A stretch of 64,000 bases of DNA from Sporomusa malonica (lineage in GTDB: Bacteria; Bacillota; Negativicutes; Sporomusales; Sporomusaceae): NCBI RefSeq assembly GCF_900176355.1, contig NZ_FWXI01000008.1:124001-188000 (forward strand). The letters run 5' to 3'. Each line of letters begins with the position of its first letter. Positions within the stretch are counted from its first letter, which is position 1. This document shows positions 53,545 through 62,682 of this stretch, in pieces. The notes beneath the pieces were generated by a model that did no database searches, was not told the DNA's origin, and was given only the letters and a program-made list of their open reading frames with translations. The translations under genes were made by a program, and so were the position numbers.

Positions 53545-54792
53545 CTACTTTTCGACAGCAGCCATGGCCTGAGCAACTTTAGCGGCCATGCCGGTAATTT
53601 TAGCTGACGGTACGGCGCATACAGCAATACGGATACCTTTGCCAAGTGGTACGGCAAAGATGTGGTCGTCATGTAGTTTGTCACACACGGCATCAGGATC
53701 CTTAGCTGGAATAGTCAAAAAGAAACCTGCTATGTATGGCAGCATGCTGAGATTAGCAGCTTTAGCTTCATTCATAAAGATACCTGAACGTTCGCGGATA
53801 AGGGCATAATATTCACTACGTTCTTTTTCGACCTGAGCTAGTGTCGACTTATCATTATAAATATTGGCTAAAAGCCGCATGCAGCCACGGTTAATGTTTG
53901 ACCAAGTTGCCCGGCTGGTATACTGATTAATGTCTGCGAATTCTTTGATAACTTCTTTACTTTTGGAAACACCGATCATTGCGCCTGTACGTTGTCCATA
54001 CATGGTGTAGCTTTTGGACATACTGTATGCCAGTATGATAAGGACATTGTCAGGCAGGTTTCCGAACTTTTTCATAAAAGTGCGACACTCGTTTTTCTCA
54101 CCGGCATAATCAATGTACGCAATATCGGCCAAAATTACTATACGCTTAGATTGGTCTTTAGCTACTGTCTTAACAATATCTAATACATTATCCCATTCGC
54201 TGTCACTTAGACTGTAGCCGGTAGGGTTGTGGGCCGGAGCATTAATGATTGTCACAAGATTATTTTGTTTTGTCAATATATCGTTAACTTTGCTTTCAAA
54301 TGCCTTAGAATTAAAGTTTTGATTTTCATCAAACAAAGTAAATGTATCAATTTTGCGCAGGGACTCTTCACACAGTACTTTGTAGGGACCCCAGTACCAG
54401 TCGGAGGTTAGAATTGTGTCACCAATTTCAGAATAATTCCAGATTGTATGATGGATAGCCCCGGTACCGCCAGAAGTCGCTATCGCACCGGTGTACGCAT
54501 CAGGACGGTTATCACCGAAAGTAAGTGCAGTGGCTGCCTCCAAAAACTCAGGCAAACCAGCAATAGGTGCATAGTTAGCTACCTCATTGATAGGCAGGTT
54601 GCGATACACTTTCTCGACAGTAGGCAAACATACCAAGGCTTCCTTGTCATCCAATATTGCCCCGATAGTGGCGTTAACTACCTTATCTTTACCAAACTGA
54701 GCAGCAGCCTGGTTGGCAGCTGCGGCAGCTCCGAAGATTTTGTCAATAGCAAATTTACCTTTTGCATGTGTTGCGGCAATACTCATTGTCAT
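53545..54792 (-). CDS. Class I/II aminotransferase
   Basis: 415 residues. PLP Lys in SMSKSYTMYGQRTGAMIG near 265-282, NAPAHNPTGYSLSDSEW near 184-200. It resembles aromatic or aspartate aminotransferases of Firmicutes (SGGTGAIHHT substrate loop near 108). Substrate not certain. GGGGGAG lies six bases before the ATG. It is 32 bases downstream of asnS in the same direction, so coexpression is possible, and an aspartate/asparagine link would be consistent. Confidence 0.88.
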   Translation of the reverse strand: MTMSIAATHAKGKFAIDKIFGAAAAANQAAAQFGKDKVVNATIGAILDDKEALVCLPTVEKVYRNLPINEVANYAPIAGLPEFLEAATALTFGDNRPDAYTGAIATSGGTGAIHHTIWNYSEIGDTILTSDWYWGPYKVLCEESLRKIDTFTLFDENQNFNSKAFESKVNDILTKQNNLVTIINAPAHNPTGYSLSDSEWDNVLDIVKTVAKDQSKRIVILADIAYIDYAGEKNECRTFMKKFGNLPDNVLIILAYSMSKSYTMYGQRTGAMIGVSKSKEVIKEFADINQYTSRATWSNINRGCMRLLANIYNDKSTLAQVEKERSEYYALIRERSGIFMNEAKAANLSMLPYIAGFFLTIPAKDPDAVCDKLHDDHIFAVPLGKGIRIAVCAVPSAKITGMAAKVAQAMAAVEK

Positions 54793-54824
54793 GTTATTCT
54801 CCCCCTGTATATACTTTTTGACAT

Positions 54825-56117
54825 CTAAGGATACATTTTATGCAGCATGCGCGGGAATGGTATCGTCTCGCGAATATGTTCGAGACCGCACAGCCACGCA
54901 ACTGTTCGTTCAAGACCCAAGCCAAAACCAGAATGCGGCACTGTTCCAAACCGGCGTAAATCAAGATACCATTCAAATGCTTCTTTGGGCAGTTTATGCT
55001 CAGCGATACGCGCTTCTAAGAGAGCCAGATCGTCAATACGCTGGCCACCGCCAATAATTTCACCATATCCTTCAGGCGCCAGCAGATCGGCTCCGAGCAC
55101 TACGTCCAGGTTATCGGGGTCAGGTTTCATGTAAAAAGCTTTAATCTTTGTCGGATAGCGGTGGACAAATACCGGTGCATTAAAATGGCTGGAGATAATC
55201 GTTTCATGCGGAGCACCGAAATCCTCACCCCAGGTGAATTCTTCGCCAGCCTGTTTTAGTATATCGACAGCATCAGTATAGCTGATACGTGGGAAAGGAA
55301 GCGTAATAGCTTTGAGTTTTTCAACATCACGATCCAGAGTTTTGAGTTCATTTTGACACTTGACAAGTACACGCTGGACAACGTAGACTATCATTTCTTC
55401 CTGCAGTTGCATATTAGCATCAATATCAAAGTATGCCATTTCGGCTTCAATCATCCAAAACTCCAGGAGATGGCGACGGGTTTTGGACTTTTCAGCTCGA
55501 AAAGTGGGGCCAAAGCAGTATATGCGCCCTAAGGCCATAGCATTAGCCTCACTATATAACTGACCACTTTGGGACAAATACCCTTTCTCACCATGATAGT
55601 CAATCTCAAACAGGTTTGTTGTGCCTTCACAAGCCGCCGGGGTAATGATGGGCGCATCTGCCAAAACAAAATCACGCTCATAAAAAAAGTTCCTAAGCGC
55701 ATGTTCGATCTCTGAACGAATGCGGAGCACGGCCGCCTGACGCGGGGTACGAATCCAGAGATGCCGGTGTTCAGCCAGAAAATCTACGCCATGCTCTTTA
55801 TGAGTTATGGGGTAATCTGCGGCAATACTAACAATCTCCACAGCAGTTACCTGCATTTCGTAACCACCAACTGAGCGCGGCTCTTCACGTACCATTCCCG
55901 TCACTTTGACAGCACTTTCTTGGGTTAATTTTTTTACTTCGCCAAACAGAGCTTCTCCTACTTCCTGTTTGGCAACTACACCTTGCATTAGCCCGGAGCC
56001 ATCCCTAATAATGAGAAAAGCTATTTTCCCAGAAGAGCGCAGATTATAAACCCAGCCTTGTATAGTCACTTCCTGACCGGCATGGCGGGATAAGTTTTTT
56101 ATTAATGCTGTTACCAC
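54825..56117 (-). CDS. asnS: Asparaginyl-tRNA synthetase
   Basis: 430 residues, class II. OB-fold anticodon domain (~10-105, [23 protein letters not shown]), motif 2 [22 protein letters not shown] near 205-226, motif 3 [13 protein letters not shown] near 398. The start is a GTG at 56117 with AAGGAG eight bases upstream; a second GTG at 56126 is too close. A typical direct-charging enzyme. Confidence 0.93.
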   Translation of the reverse strand: MVTALIKNLSRHAGQEVTIQGWVYNLRSSGKIAFLIIRDGSGLMQGVVAKQEVGEALFGEVKKLTQESAVKVTGMVREEPRSVGGYEMQVTAVEIVSIAADYPITHKEHGVDFLAEHRHLWIRTPRQAAVLRIRSEIEHALRNFFYERDFVLADAPIITPAACEGTTNLFEIDYHGEKGYLSQSGQLYSEANAMALGRIYCFGPTFRAEKSKTRRHLLEFWMIEAEMAYFDIDANMQLQEEMIVYVVQRVLVKCQNELKTLDRDVEKLKAITLPFPRISYTDAVDILKQAGEEFTWGEDFGAPHETIISSHFNAPVFVHRYPTKIKAFYMKPDPDNLDVVLGADLLAPEGYGEIIGGGQRIDDLALLEARIAEHKLPKEAFEWYLDLRRFGTVPHSGFGLGLERTVAWLCGLEHIRETIPFPRMLHKMYP

Positions 56118-56258
56118 ACAATGCACTCCTTTTTCGCAAGTATTGTAATATATAGTGCGTACATAGATTACAAAACGATAGGTAATATGGCTATTATATA
56201 CTTATTCTGGCTATACCATTATATTTCCTTTTGCAAATTTTTAAAAACTGTTTTTTTT

Positions 56259-56340
56259 ATAAAGTAGACTTAGCTTCAGGTGGGGTTTTAACCCCATCTG
56301 AAGGTTAGTCGCCCTTATCCAGAAGGAAAGTTATACTTTC
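56259..56340. repeat. Chimeric R2/R1 repeat
   Basis: Starts with R2 (56259-56314, same as 12141-12196) and ends with the R1 half TTATCCAGAAGGAAAGTTATACTTTC. This joins the two families and shows their borders. It lies between asnS and the SASP gene. Confidence 0.85.
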
Positions 56341-56374
56341 TGTCAGGAATAGAAAAAGCAGGCTTACGCCTGCT

Positions 56375-56638
56375 CTAGGGTTTTTGATTTGCGTCTTGTT
56401 TAGCAGTTAGTGTACCGCTTGCAGCTTGAGTGGTTCCTTGTCCGCCAAATTGAGTTTCTTGAGCTTGAATCATTTTACGGACCATTTGTCCGCCTACCCG
56501 GCCGTTGTCAGCCGAAGTAAGAGCTCCTTTGTAGGTATTTTTGTAGTCTTTTAAACCAAGTTCGGCAGCTGTTTCTTCTTTCAGACGATCGAGGCCATTT
56601 TGCGCTGCAGGGTTCACTGGCTTTTTGCTCCTTGACAT
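56375..56638 (-). CDS. Alpha/beta-type small acid-soluble spore protein
   Basis: 87 residues. The two SASP signature blocks are present: GLDRLKEETAAELGL (near 15-29, including the GPR protease cleavage region) and GALTSADNGRVGGQMVRKMI (near 38-57). It coats spore DNA and protects it against UV and heat. Its C-terminal tail is Gln/Gly-rich. Direct evidence that this organism forms endospores. The gene has its own ribosome site, GGAGG before the ATG. Confidence 0.95.
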   Translation of the reverse strand: MSRSKKPVNPAAQNGLDRLKEETAAELGLKDYKNTYKGALTSADNGRVGGQMVRKMIQAQETQFGGQGTTQAASGTLTAKQDANQKP

Positions 56639-56741
56639 TACGCAAAACCTCCGTTTAAATTTATTTTTGGTGCCTGTTTATAGAATGGCTTTTATTAAAT
56701 ATTCGATACATTGTAAGATATGGTGTAACTGGGACAAATAT

Positions 56742-56769
56742 AACAGGCGGCTCATGCGAGCCGCCTGTT
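56742..56769 (-). terminator. Terminator of the porin gene
   Basis: AACAGGCGGCTC/GAGCCGCCTGTT 12-bp stem, loop ATGC. Confidence 0.9.
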
Positions 56770-56784
56770 ATAAAACATGTTAGA

Positions 56785-57651
56785 TTAGAAGTTTACAGCA
56801 AATTCTACGTTGGTACGGTTGTGATCGGCACCACTTTGGTTTTCGGCAAGGTCATGGTAAGCAGTCAGAGTAGCAGCGTCAGATACTTTGTATGCACCTT
56901 TTACACGGAACCCTTTGGAATCTTGGTACCAGCCATCGGTGGTGAAGTTAGGAAGAGCTTGAGCGTCGATATCGCGATAGGAAACTGCATATTTGAAATC
57001 ACCTTTTTTAGCAGCTTCGCCTACAGCAACTTCAGCTAGGTAGCCGTCTGCCTTCGCGGTATTGTTTTTAGCATATTCAACATTTAATACTACGTTGTCA
57101 GCAAGTTTGGTGTCAGCGTTGATTGCATAGTATTTATCGCCAGATTTCAAGTAAGAAGCACCAACGTTAACACCACTGATAGCAGTGCTTACATCAACGA
57201 AGGAGGTTTTAAGATTAGTGTTAGGATCGTTATCTTTACCATAGAAACCATTCATTTTAATGCCTTCGAAAGCAGTACCTACTTGCACACCAGTGAATTT
57301 ATCATCATCCATTAAAAGGCCTTTACCAATAGCCAGCGATTGTTTACCAGCTTTTACGTCGAATTCGCCAGATTTAGCACCAATGTAAGCTTGGTCAAAG
57401 CTAACGCTGTTGTCGGCTTGAGTATCTCTCAGGTTATTAGCCAATTTCATACGGCCATGAATATAGAAAGTGTCATCAATTTGAGCATCTACATTCAAAC
57501 GGATACGGTTAGTCAAGTAATCTCCGCCACCATCTTGGTTACGATACTCAATATTAGCATCGCCGGAGAAGGTAGGAGCAGCAGCAAATACAGAAGCAGT
57601 TGATACAGTCAGGGCAGCCATAACAGCAGCAGCAATCAGTTTCTTTTTCAT
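56785..57651 (-). CDS. Outer-membrane porin of the Negativicutes type
   Basis: 288 residues. Sec signal peptide with cleavage near AFA-AAP (residue 24), then a beta-barrel pattern of alternating hydrophobic strands, ending in VEFAVNF with a C-terminal Phe as required by BamA. It has no SLH anchor domain. With the SASP next to it, this shows a spore-former with an outer membrane. Strong ribosome site GGGGGAAATCACA and a probable high-expression gene. Confidence 0.85.
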   Translation of the reverse strand: MKKKLIAAAVMAALTVSTASVFAAAPTFSGDANIEYRNQDGGGDYLTNRIRLNVDAQIDDTFYIHGRMKLANNLRDTQADNSVSFDQAYIGAKSGEFDVKAGKQSLAIGKGLLMDDDKFTGVQVGTAFEGIKMNGFYGKDNDPNTNLKTSFVDVSTAISGVNVGASYLKSGDKYYAINADTKLADNVVLNVEYAKNNTAKADGYLAEVAVGEAAKKGDFKYAVSYRDIDAQALPNFTTDGWYQDSKGFRVKGAYKVSDAATLTAYHDLAENQSGADHNRTNVEFAVNF

Positions 57652-57800
57652 TGTGATTTCCCCCTCAGTAATTTTTTGTGTGAATTGCTACGAATCCTGA
57701 AACAAGGTTATCTATTCATAACCTGTCCGACCTATTTACTGAGAGGGTAATGCTTTTCTTCATGAGTATCCACGTTTCCTCATAGTTACTTGGCTGTACC

Positions 57801-57947
57801 CTATTCAGCTTTTTCAGCCTGACTAGTTATCTTATTCCGCTCCCACCCCTGCTTTTCATTAGCCGGTTTGGCAGCGGTAACAAGCTTGGTTTTAGCAGTA
57901 AGTGTTTCTTGTTTACTGCTTTGTGATATATGTAATTCGCCTTTCAT
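57801..57947 (-). CDS. Possible small protein (48 aa)
   Basis: Reading the minus strand gives MKGELHISQSSKQETLTAKT and ends GWERNKITSQAEKAE, 48 residues, with AGGA eight bases before the ATG. It is basic, Lys/Thr/Ala rich, with no hydrophobic segment. It lies alone between lysC and the porin and its function is unknown. Spore or small-stress protein is one guess. Confidence 0.4.
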   Translation of the reverse strand: MKGELHISQSSKQETLTAKTKLVTAAKPANEKQGWERNKITSQAEKAE

Positions 57948-58017
57948 GACACAATTCCTCTTTATTCGACAAAATTCGCATTAGTATATTATGGAAGTTG
58001 CTAGGTCAACTGCATAA

Positions 58018-58053
58018 CAAAAAAACAGTCCCTCTGTTATTGGGACTGTTTTT
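58018..58053. terminator. Terminator of lysC
   Basis: AAAAACAGTCCC/GGGACTGTTTTT with runs of A/T on both sides. Confidence 0.9.
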
Positions 58054-58067
58054 GTTAAATCTCAGAT

Positions 58068-59288
58068 TTAGCCGGGAAAAAAGCGAGCATGAATGGCATT
58101 AACAGCTTCCTTTACCTTGTCTGACTCGATAAGGCAGGAAATGCTAATCTCCGAAGTACTGATAACCTCAATATTAATACCGGCGTCAGCAAGCGCTCCA
58201 AAAGTAGCGGCAGCAATACCAGGATGGCCGAGCATACCAGCACCGACAACTGATACTTTAGCTACTTTCTCTTCTATAGTCAGACCACTAAAGTCCATTT
58301 CTTTATTAAGTTGCTCTAAAATATTTCTAGCTTGAGGAACATCACCTTGAGAAATGGTAAAAACCATGTCAATAATGTGCTTATCCATAGCACGAACACT
58401 TTGAACAATCATATCAACATCAATGTTGGCTTCTGCTAAAGCAGAAAATATCTTATACGCGATACCCGGCCGGTCAGGAACGCCCAACACGGCAATTTTG
58501 GCTACATTGGTATCATGTGTTACACCACGAATTACAAACTCTTTCTCTTCCATCGTATATTCCTCCCTGATAAATGTACCGGTTTCACGGGTAAAGGTAG
58601 ATCGGACATGAATCGGCATACCATAATGTTTACCCAGTTCAACTGAGCGCGGGTGCATGACTCCGGCACCAAGCCGAGCCATTTCGAGCATCTCGTTATA
58701 TGTAATTTCCTTCATACGTCTGGCTGTGGGGACAACCCGGGGATCTGATGAATATATACCATCAACATCTGTATAAATTTCGCAATGATCTGCTTTTAGG
58801 CCAGCTGCCACAGCTACTGCAGTAGTGTCAGAACCACCTCTGCCTAAGGTTGTAATGTCACCGTCTTTAGTTAGCCCCTGAAAACCTGCCACGACTACGA
58901 TCTTGCCGTCATTAAGTTCTTCCCAAACCTTGTCAGGGTCAATCCCTGTAATTTTCGCCTTGTTGAATGTTTCATTTGTGGCAATACCAGCTTGAAAGCC
59001 AGTCATAGACACTGCTGGATGCCCCAACTTAGCAAACGCCATGGCTAAAAGCGCAATTGACACCTGTTCGCCTGTTGCTAGGAGCATATCCATTTCTCGG
59101 CCATAGGTCTTGTCAGTGATCGCCTTAGCCAAACTGACCAAATCATCTGTAGTGTCCCCCATTGCTGATACTACAACAACAATTTTATCGTCAGGATTTT
59201 TTTCCTGTAATACGCGCCTGGCAACCGCCATAATTTTTTCTGGTGTAGCTACTGAGCTTCCGCCAAATTTTTTTACAATTAGTGCCAT
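58068..59288 (-). CDS. lysC: Aspartate kinase
   Basis: 406 residues. KFGGSSVATPEKI at the N-terminus, TTLGRGGSDTTAVAVAAGL near 150 for substrate binding, and two ACT domains near 265-400 (VLGVPDRPGIAYKIFSAL, VVGAGMLGHPGIAAATF). It starts the aspartate family pathway to Lys, Thr, Met and, in spore-formers, dipicolinate. Feedback regulated through its ACT domains. It is a single gene with its own terminator. A probable internal start for the short form (beta-type) exists at 58566-58570 region, not confirmed. Confidence 0.94.
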   Translation of the reverse strand: MALIVKKFGGSSVATPEKIMAVARRVLQEKNPDDKIVVVVSAMGDTTDDLVSLAKAITDKTYGREMDMLLATGEQVSIALLAMAFAKLGHPAVSMTGFQAGIATNETFNKAKITGIDPDKVWEELNDGKIVVVAGFQGLTKDGDITTLGRGGSDTTAVAVAAGLKADHCEIYTDVDGIYSSDPRVVPTARRMKEITYNEMLEMARLGAGVMHPRSVELGKHYGMPIHVRSTFTRETGTFIREEYTMEEKEFVIRGVTHDTNVAKIAVLGVPDRPGIAYKIFSALAEANIDVDMIVQSVRAMDKHIIDMVFTISQGDVPQARNILEQLNKEMDFSGLTIEEKVAKVSVVGAGMLGHPGIAAATFGALADAGINIEVISTSEISISCLIESDKVKEAVNAIHARFFPG

Positions 59289-59481
59289 GCCTATCCCCCC
59301 TTATTATGCAGCAGTTAATTTAGCATGACATGTTATATTCTCCATACAAACACAATATCCTTCCACAAGTGGACAAAACAGTTAAAATTCGTTACTTCCA
59401 TAGTATATCTGATTAGTAGATTGAGCAGTCAGATATCTGTTACTACAAAAATATACTCCTTTTAATTTTTAGTAAAACAAA

Positions 59482-59508
59482 GAAACCAGGGAGTAACTCC
59501 CTGGTTTC
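59482..59508 (-). terminator. Terminator of the superoxide reductase gene
   Basis: GAAACCAGGGAG/CTCCCTGGTTTC around TAA, followed by TTTG on the minus strand. Confidence 0.9.
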
Positions 59509-59523
59509 TCGAGAGCATACATT

Positions 59524-59919
59524 TTACTCTTCGATAGAAACACCCTTAGAACCTTCCCATAAGCCATGAATATTACAATAAGCTTCAGCAACAAATGTGC
59601 CGGAAGCGCTGAGCTTAACAACAGCTTTACCAACTGGTTCTGAGTACACAGGACCTTTGTTAGCACCTTCAACCGATTCGCCGTGAGCAGAAAATTCAAA
59701 AGCGGCAATTTCATAAGCAAATTTACTGTTATCAGGTTTAAAATAGAGTTTTATCCAGCGAATATGGTGCTCAGTAGTATTAGGATGGGCAATTTCTTTA
59801 CCGACACATACTTCAACAGTAACTTTTTCCCCAGCTTTCACTTTGTCAGGCGCTTCAATGACTGGTACATGCTTTTCAGCCTTCCAATCAGCGCTTTGTA
59901 CTAAATCGGCAAGTTTCAT
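59524..59919 (-). CDS. Superoxide reductase (neelaredoxin type)
   Basis: 131 residues. Reduces superoxide to peroxide using a single Fe(His)4(Cys) centre. EKHVP near 15-19, HH of TEHHIRWIKLYF near 50-60 and CNIHGLW near 113-119 give the ligands. It lacks the N-terminal desulforedoxin domain, so it is the 1-Fe class. A likely electron donor is the double-rubredoxin flavin reductase at 45735-46496. The ATG has GGGGGAATAGTTA upstream. Confidence 0.93.
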   Translation of the reverse strand: MKLADLVQSADWKAEKHVPVIEAPDKVKAGEKVTVEVCVGKEIAHPNTTEHHIRWIKLYFKPDNSKFAYEIAAFEFSAHGESVEGANKGPVYSEPVGKAVVKLSASGTFVAEAYCNIHGLWEGSKGVSIEE

Positions 59920-60054
59920 TAACTATTCCCCCTCAGTTTATTTAGTATTAATTACCAACAGCTTTAGGGATAATTATTCTCCATGAAAATTAAAATTCCT
60001 TTTATGTTTCTAAAATTTTAATTTAAAAATGCTTTGACTAGTATTCTGAGATTC

Positions 60055-61167
60055 CTATTTAAATATTCGTACCCGCAAACTCTTTAACAGCTGTTGTTCG
60101 AGGCCTTCCCATTCAGGCGGATACAGTAATTCCACAGGATAAAGTACTAATGAGGTATCACATTCATATACGGCATCTAGGGCCTGAACGGCAGCAATCG
60201 CATTGGATGCACGGTTAATGTTCTCAATTTTTTCTCTGGGTACTTTTATAGCTAGCACACAATCATCACTGAACTCACTTTTCACTATACCTGCAGCATA
60301 TGCTTCCTCAAAGGATGGTATGTTTGCTAAAATCGTGGACACGACCTGCAGCAGGATAGCTGCACATAGTTCAAAATGCTGTTTGTTAAATACCCGCGAA
60401 TCTTTATCCTGATATTGAATACGCCCTGACGGAAGCATCTCGCATGTCTGCCGGGGAATAACTGCCTTTGGTGGCAACCAGACCTTGACTAGTGGAATAT
60501 TTACATGGAAATCAATATCCACATCAACAACTACTGGCAGTTTTATATTATGTAAAACTTCGTCTAACCTTGACCTTACAGCACTAGGATCACCAGACAA
60601 TAGCTTTTCAATAAGCGCAATCCGTGTTTCTTCTTCTTCCTCATGCTTATTTTTAGCTTCCTCGTATTCTACTCGCTCTTGTTCATTGCGAAATGCAATT
60701 TCCTCAGCAGCCTCTTGCCCAGCCCTCTTTATTTCCTCATCTCGATCTTTTATGGTAAAGTACAGTGAAACTGCAGCCGCAGTTCCGAGCGCAGCCATGA
60801 TAAGCAGCATTACAGGGCTAAAAAGTATCACCAATACGCCAAGTAAACCGATTAACGCAGCGCCTCTGACGGCAATCGGATAAAAATACTTAGCCTCTGC
60901 TTTAGTTATTGCTTTGCCAATAAGATGACTATAGTCGGTTAATTTTAGCTCTCTAAACTCTTCTCTGACAAGTAGTGCCTCGTAATCTGCCGGCTCATAG
61001 CTGAGTATGCTGACAGCAGCTAATTTAAGCTCATTCTCCTGATTTTGAACAAATTCCTTGCGCCAGCGTTCAAATTGCTCTTCTCCCTTAAAGTACCGAA
61101 CTTCAGCCTTTTCACCCGAACTTACGTCTCGGCCCCGCCCACTGGCAGGAGGTTTTTTTGGCGGCAT
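60055..61167 (-). CDS. Membrane and coiled-coil protein of unknown function
   Basis: 370 residues, family not recognised. A charged N-terminus (Pro/Lys/Gly-rich), two hydrophobic segments near 100-137 (RGAALIGLLGVLVILFSPVM and LGTAAAVSLYFTI), then a Glu/Lys-rich coiled coil (~140-190), then a folded ~180-residue C-terminal domain with VVVDVDIDFHVNIPLVKVWLPP and CEMLPSGRIQYQDKDS. The topology suggests a cytoplasmic C-terminal domain anchored to the membrane. GGGAGGTTCTAGAAT precedes the ATG. The next gene encodes a small membrane protein, and the two overlap in function only by inference. Confidence 0.7.
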   Translation of the reverse strand: MPPKKPPASGRGRDVSSGEKAEVRYFKGEEQFERWRKEFVQNQENELKLAAVSILSYEPADYEALLVREEFRELKLTDYSHLIGKAITKAEAKYFYPIAVRGAALIGLLGVLVILFSPVMLLIMAALGTAAAVSLYFTIKDRDEEIKRAGQEAAEEIAFRNEQERVEYEEAKNKHEEEEETRIALIEKLLSGDPSAVRSRLDEVLHNIKLPVVVDVDIDFHVNIPLVKVWLPPKAVIPRQTCEMLPSGRIQYQDKDSRVFNKQHFELCAAILLQVVSTILANIPSFEEAYAAGIVKSEFSDDCVLAIKVPREKIENINRASNAIAAVQALDAVYECDTSLVLYPVELLYPPEWEGLEQQLLKSLRVRIFK

Positions 61168-61181
61168 ATTCTAGAACCTCC

Positions 61182-61433
61182 CTATTTACGAATTGTTATC
61201 CGAATAGTTTTTCGAGCGACGACGTAACAAAAAGCTAATACGCCACCTAAAGTAAAGAAAAAGGCAACAGGCTTCACCATCATAATCTCTGAACTGCCAA
61301 TCAGACTAAACAAAAGCGCTGTCATATAGGCCAAAAACAGCTCCCCATAACGAGGACTGGTCACACGCGGCGCAATAATCAACCAGACTAAAAAGCCAAT
61401 CAGAATGATGTTGCTATTTTTCATAAACTCCAT
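61182..61433 (-). CDS. Small membrane protein
   Basis: 83 residues with about three hydrophobic segments (IILIGFLVWLIIAP, LAYMTALLFSLIG, PVAFFFTLGGVLAFCYVV) and a basic C-terminus. Family not recognised. It lies 14 bases upstream of the larger coiled-coil protein gene, so both are probably expressed together. The start may be ATG 61433 or the ATG three codons later, 61424. Confidence 0.65.
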   Translation of the reverse strand: MEFMKNSNIILIGFLVWLIIAPRVTSPRYGELFLAYMTALLFSLIGSSEIMMVKPVAFFFTLGGVLAFCYVVARKTIRITIRK

Positions 61434-61560
61434 TACTGAAGATTCACCTACCTACACAAGAATAGCTTTACTTATTCGCTGCAGAACAGTTCTTTTCCTG
61501 CTTGATAATGATAACAGTAACTCCAGTTAGAACATACACTCGGTTTTTGTTGTCCTGTTA

Positions 61561-61643
61561 GAAAGTATACTTTCCGTCTGGATAAGGGCAACATCGGCCT
61601 CCGCTTTCGCCAAAGGCTCGGCGCAAGCCGTGTTTTCTTTATA
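61561..61643 (+). repeat. R1 repeat copy e
   Basis: 83 bp; start palindrome GAAAGTATACTTTC. It lies in the 345-base gap before the Cys-rich gene. The rest of this gap shows only AT-rich promoter-like sequence near 61700-61760. Confidence 0.9.
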
Positions 61644-61787
61644 AAACAAAATTGGCGTGTATAATTCATCTCTTAAATTGTTAACGGCTGTAACATTATG
61701 TTTTTGAAATTCATATGCTGAAGTAGAAACAGATATATATAATTTTGTCACTTTTCCTAAGGTAAATAAAGGAGGGCATTGATATTT

Positions 61788-62132
61788 ATGGAAACTAAAT
61801 ATCCTCATTGGTATGGTCCGGAAGACCAAATGTGTTGCGACTATCCGGAAAAAGACATGATGTGCTGTGACGACCACTACATGGAAGAACCCATGAACTA
61901 CAAAATGTACCGCGACAACTTCAAAGACCGCCTGCTTTGCTTCTTAGGCGACGAAGTCATCCTGGGAACTGACGCCATGATTGACCGCAAAGGCGCAACT
62001 TTCTGCGGCACAATCTGCTATGTAGGGTGTGATTACATTATTGTTAACAGCACATATTGCCGTCGTTCCATTTCGCTGCATGTACCAATTAAGATGATCC
62101 GTTTTATTGCTCCATTTAAAGGTCGCCGGTAA
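61788..62132 (+). CDS. Cys-rich small protein (possible spore coat or metal-binding)
   Basis: 114 residues from the ATG at 61788 (a TTG at 61779 is an alternative). The N-terminal third is rich in Cys, Asp, Met, Tyr and Pro (QMCCDYPEKDMMCCDDHYMEEPM), while the rest has a beta pattern (LGDEVILGTDAMIDRKGATFCGTICYVGCDYIIVNS) similar to DUF2642-like coat proteins. Function unknown; spore-coat or metal binding is an inference. GGAGGG is upstream with a somewhat long 11-12 base spacing. Confidence 0.65.
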   Translation: METKYPHWYGPEDQMCCDYPEKDMMCCDDHYMEEPMNYKMYRDNFKDRLLCFLGDEVILGTDAMIDRKGATFCGTICYVGCDYIIVNSTYCRRSISLHVPIKMIRFIAPFKGRR

Positions 62133-62165
62133 TTCTCTAAAGCCTTGGCAGAGGAGATGATACAC

Positions 62166-62633
62166 TTGAGAAAAGTATTTAGCCGCCGGTCGTTAGCCGT
62201 TGACCCGGCGCACATGATTACCCTGCACCAGGAAGCCATTGAACAGCTTGAGCTTATGCATACAGCTACCGAAGCAGCTGAACAGGCAAGTGATGGAGTA
62301 CGTGATGCGCTTAACACTATAGCAGAAAACCACTGGGAAGAATATACGGATATAATCCACATGATTTCCATGCATGATGAACATTTTGCAACAGTCATGA
62401 AAAAACATGGCTTTACAATGCGCGACAACGAGTCGGCTGATAACGAACGGCAGTTTTACGGCAGCCGCCTGCTACTTTTGGCTCTCCTCTTAGGGCTTAT
62501 CCGGCGACACCGCCGTTTTGCCTACTTCTATGGCTTACGGTCAAACCCAATGGGTGACTATATCAAAGAATCTATTGCCATGGAACGGGAACATGTAGCA
62601 GTAATGATTGGGATGGTACAAAATATGATGTAA
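62166..62633 (+). CDS. Hypothetical helical protein
   Basis: 155 residues from a TTG at 62166 with AGGAG nine bases upstream. Mostly helical, with His/Glu-rich helices (HQEAIEQLELMHTATEAAEQA, HMISMHDEHFATVMKKHGF, EREHVAVMIGMVQNMM), a pattern loosely like ferritin/rubrerythrin-type four-helix bundles, and a hydrophobic segment LLLLALLLGLIRR. It follows the Cys-rich gene by ~33 bases and is probably in the same operon. Metal binding is a guess. Confidence 0.6.
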   Translation: MRKVFSRRSLAVDPAHMITLHQEAIEQLELMHTATEAAEQASDGVRDALNTIAENHWEEYTDIIHMISMHDEHFATVMKKHGFTMRDNESADNERQFYGSRLLLLALLLGLIRRHRRFAYFYGLRSNPMGDYIKESIAMEREHVAVMIGMVQNMM

Positions 62634-62648
62634 AACTTCAGTCATTGC

Positions 62649-62675
62649 AAAGGAGGCAGAACGCCTCCTTTATTT
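62649..62675 (+). terminator. Terminator of the Cys-rich pair
   Basis: AAAGGAGGC/GCCTCCTTT hairpin with a T-tail, 16 bases after the stop. Confidence 0.85.
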
Positions 62676-62682
62676 TCCTGTA

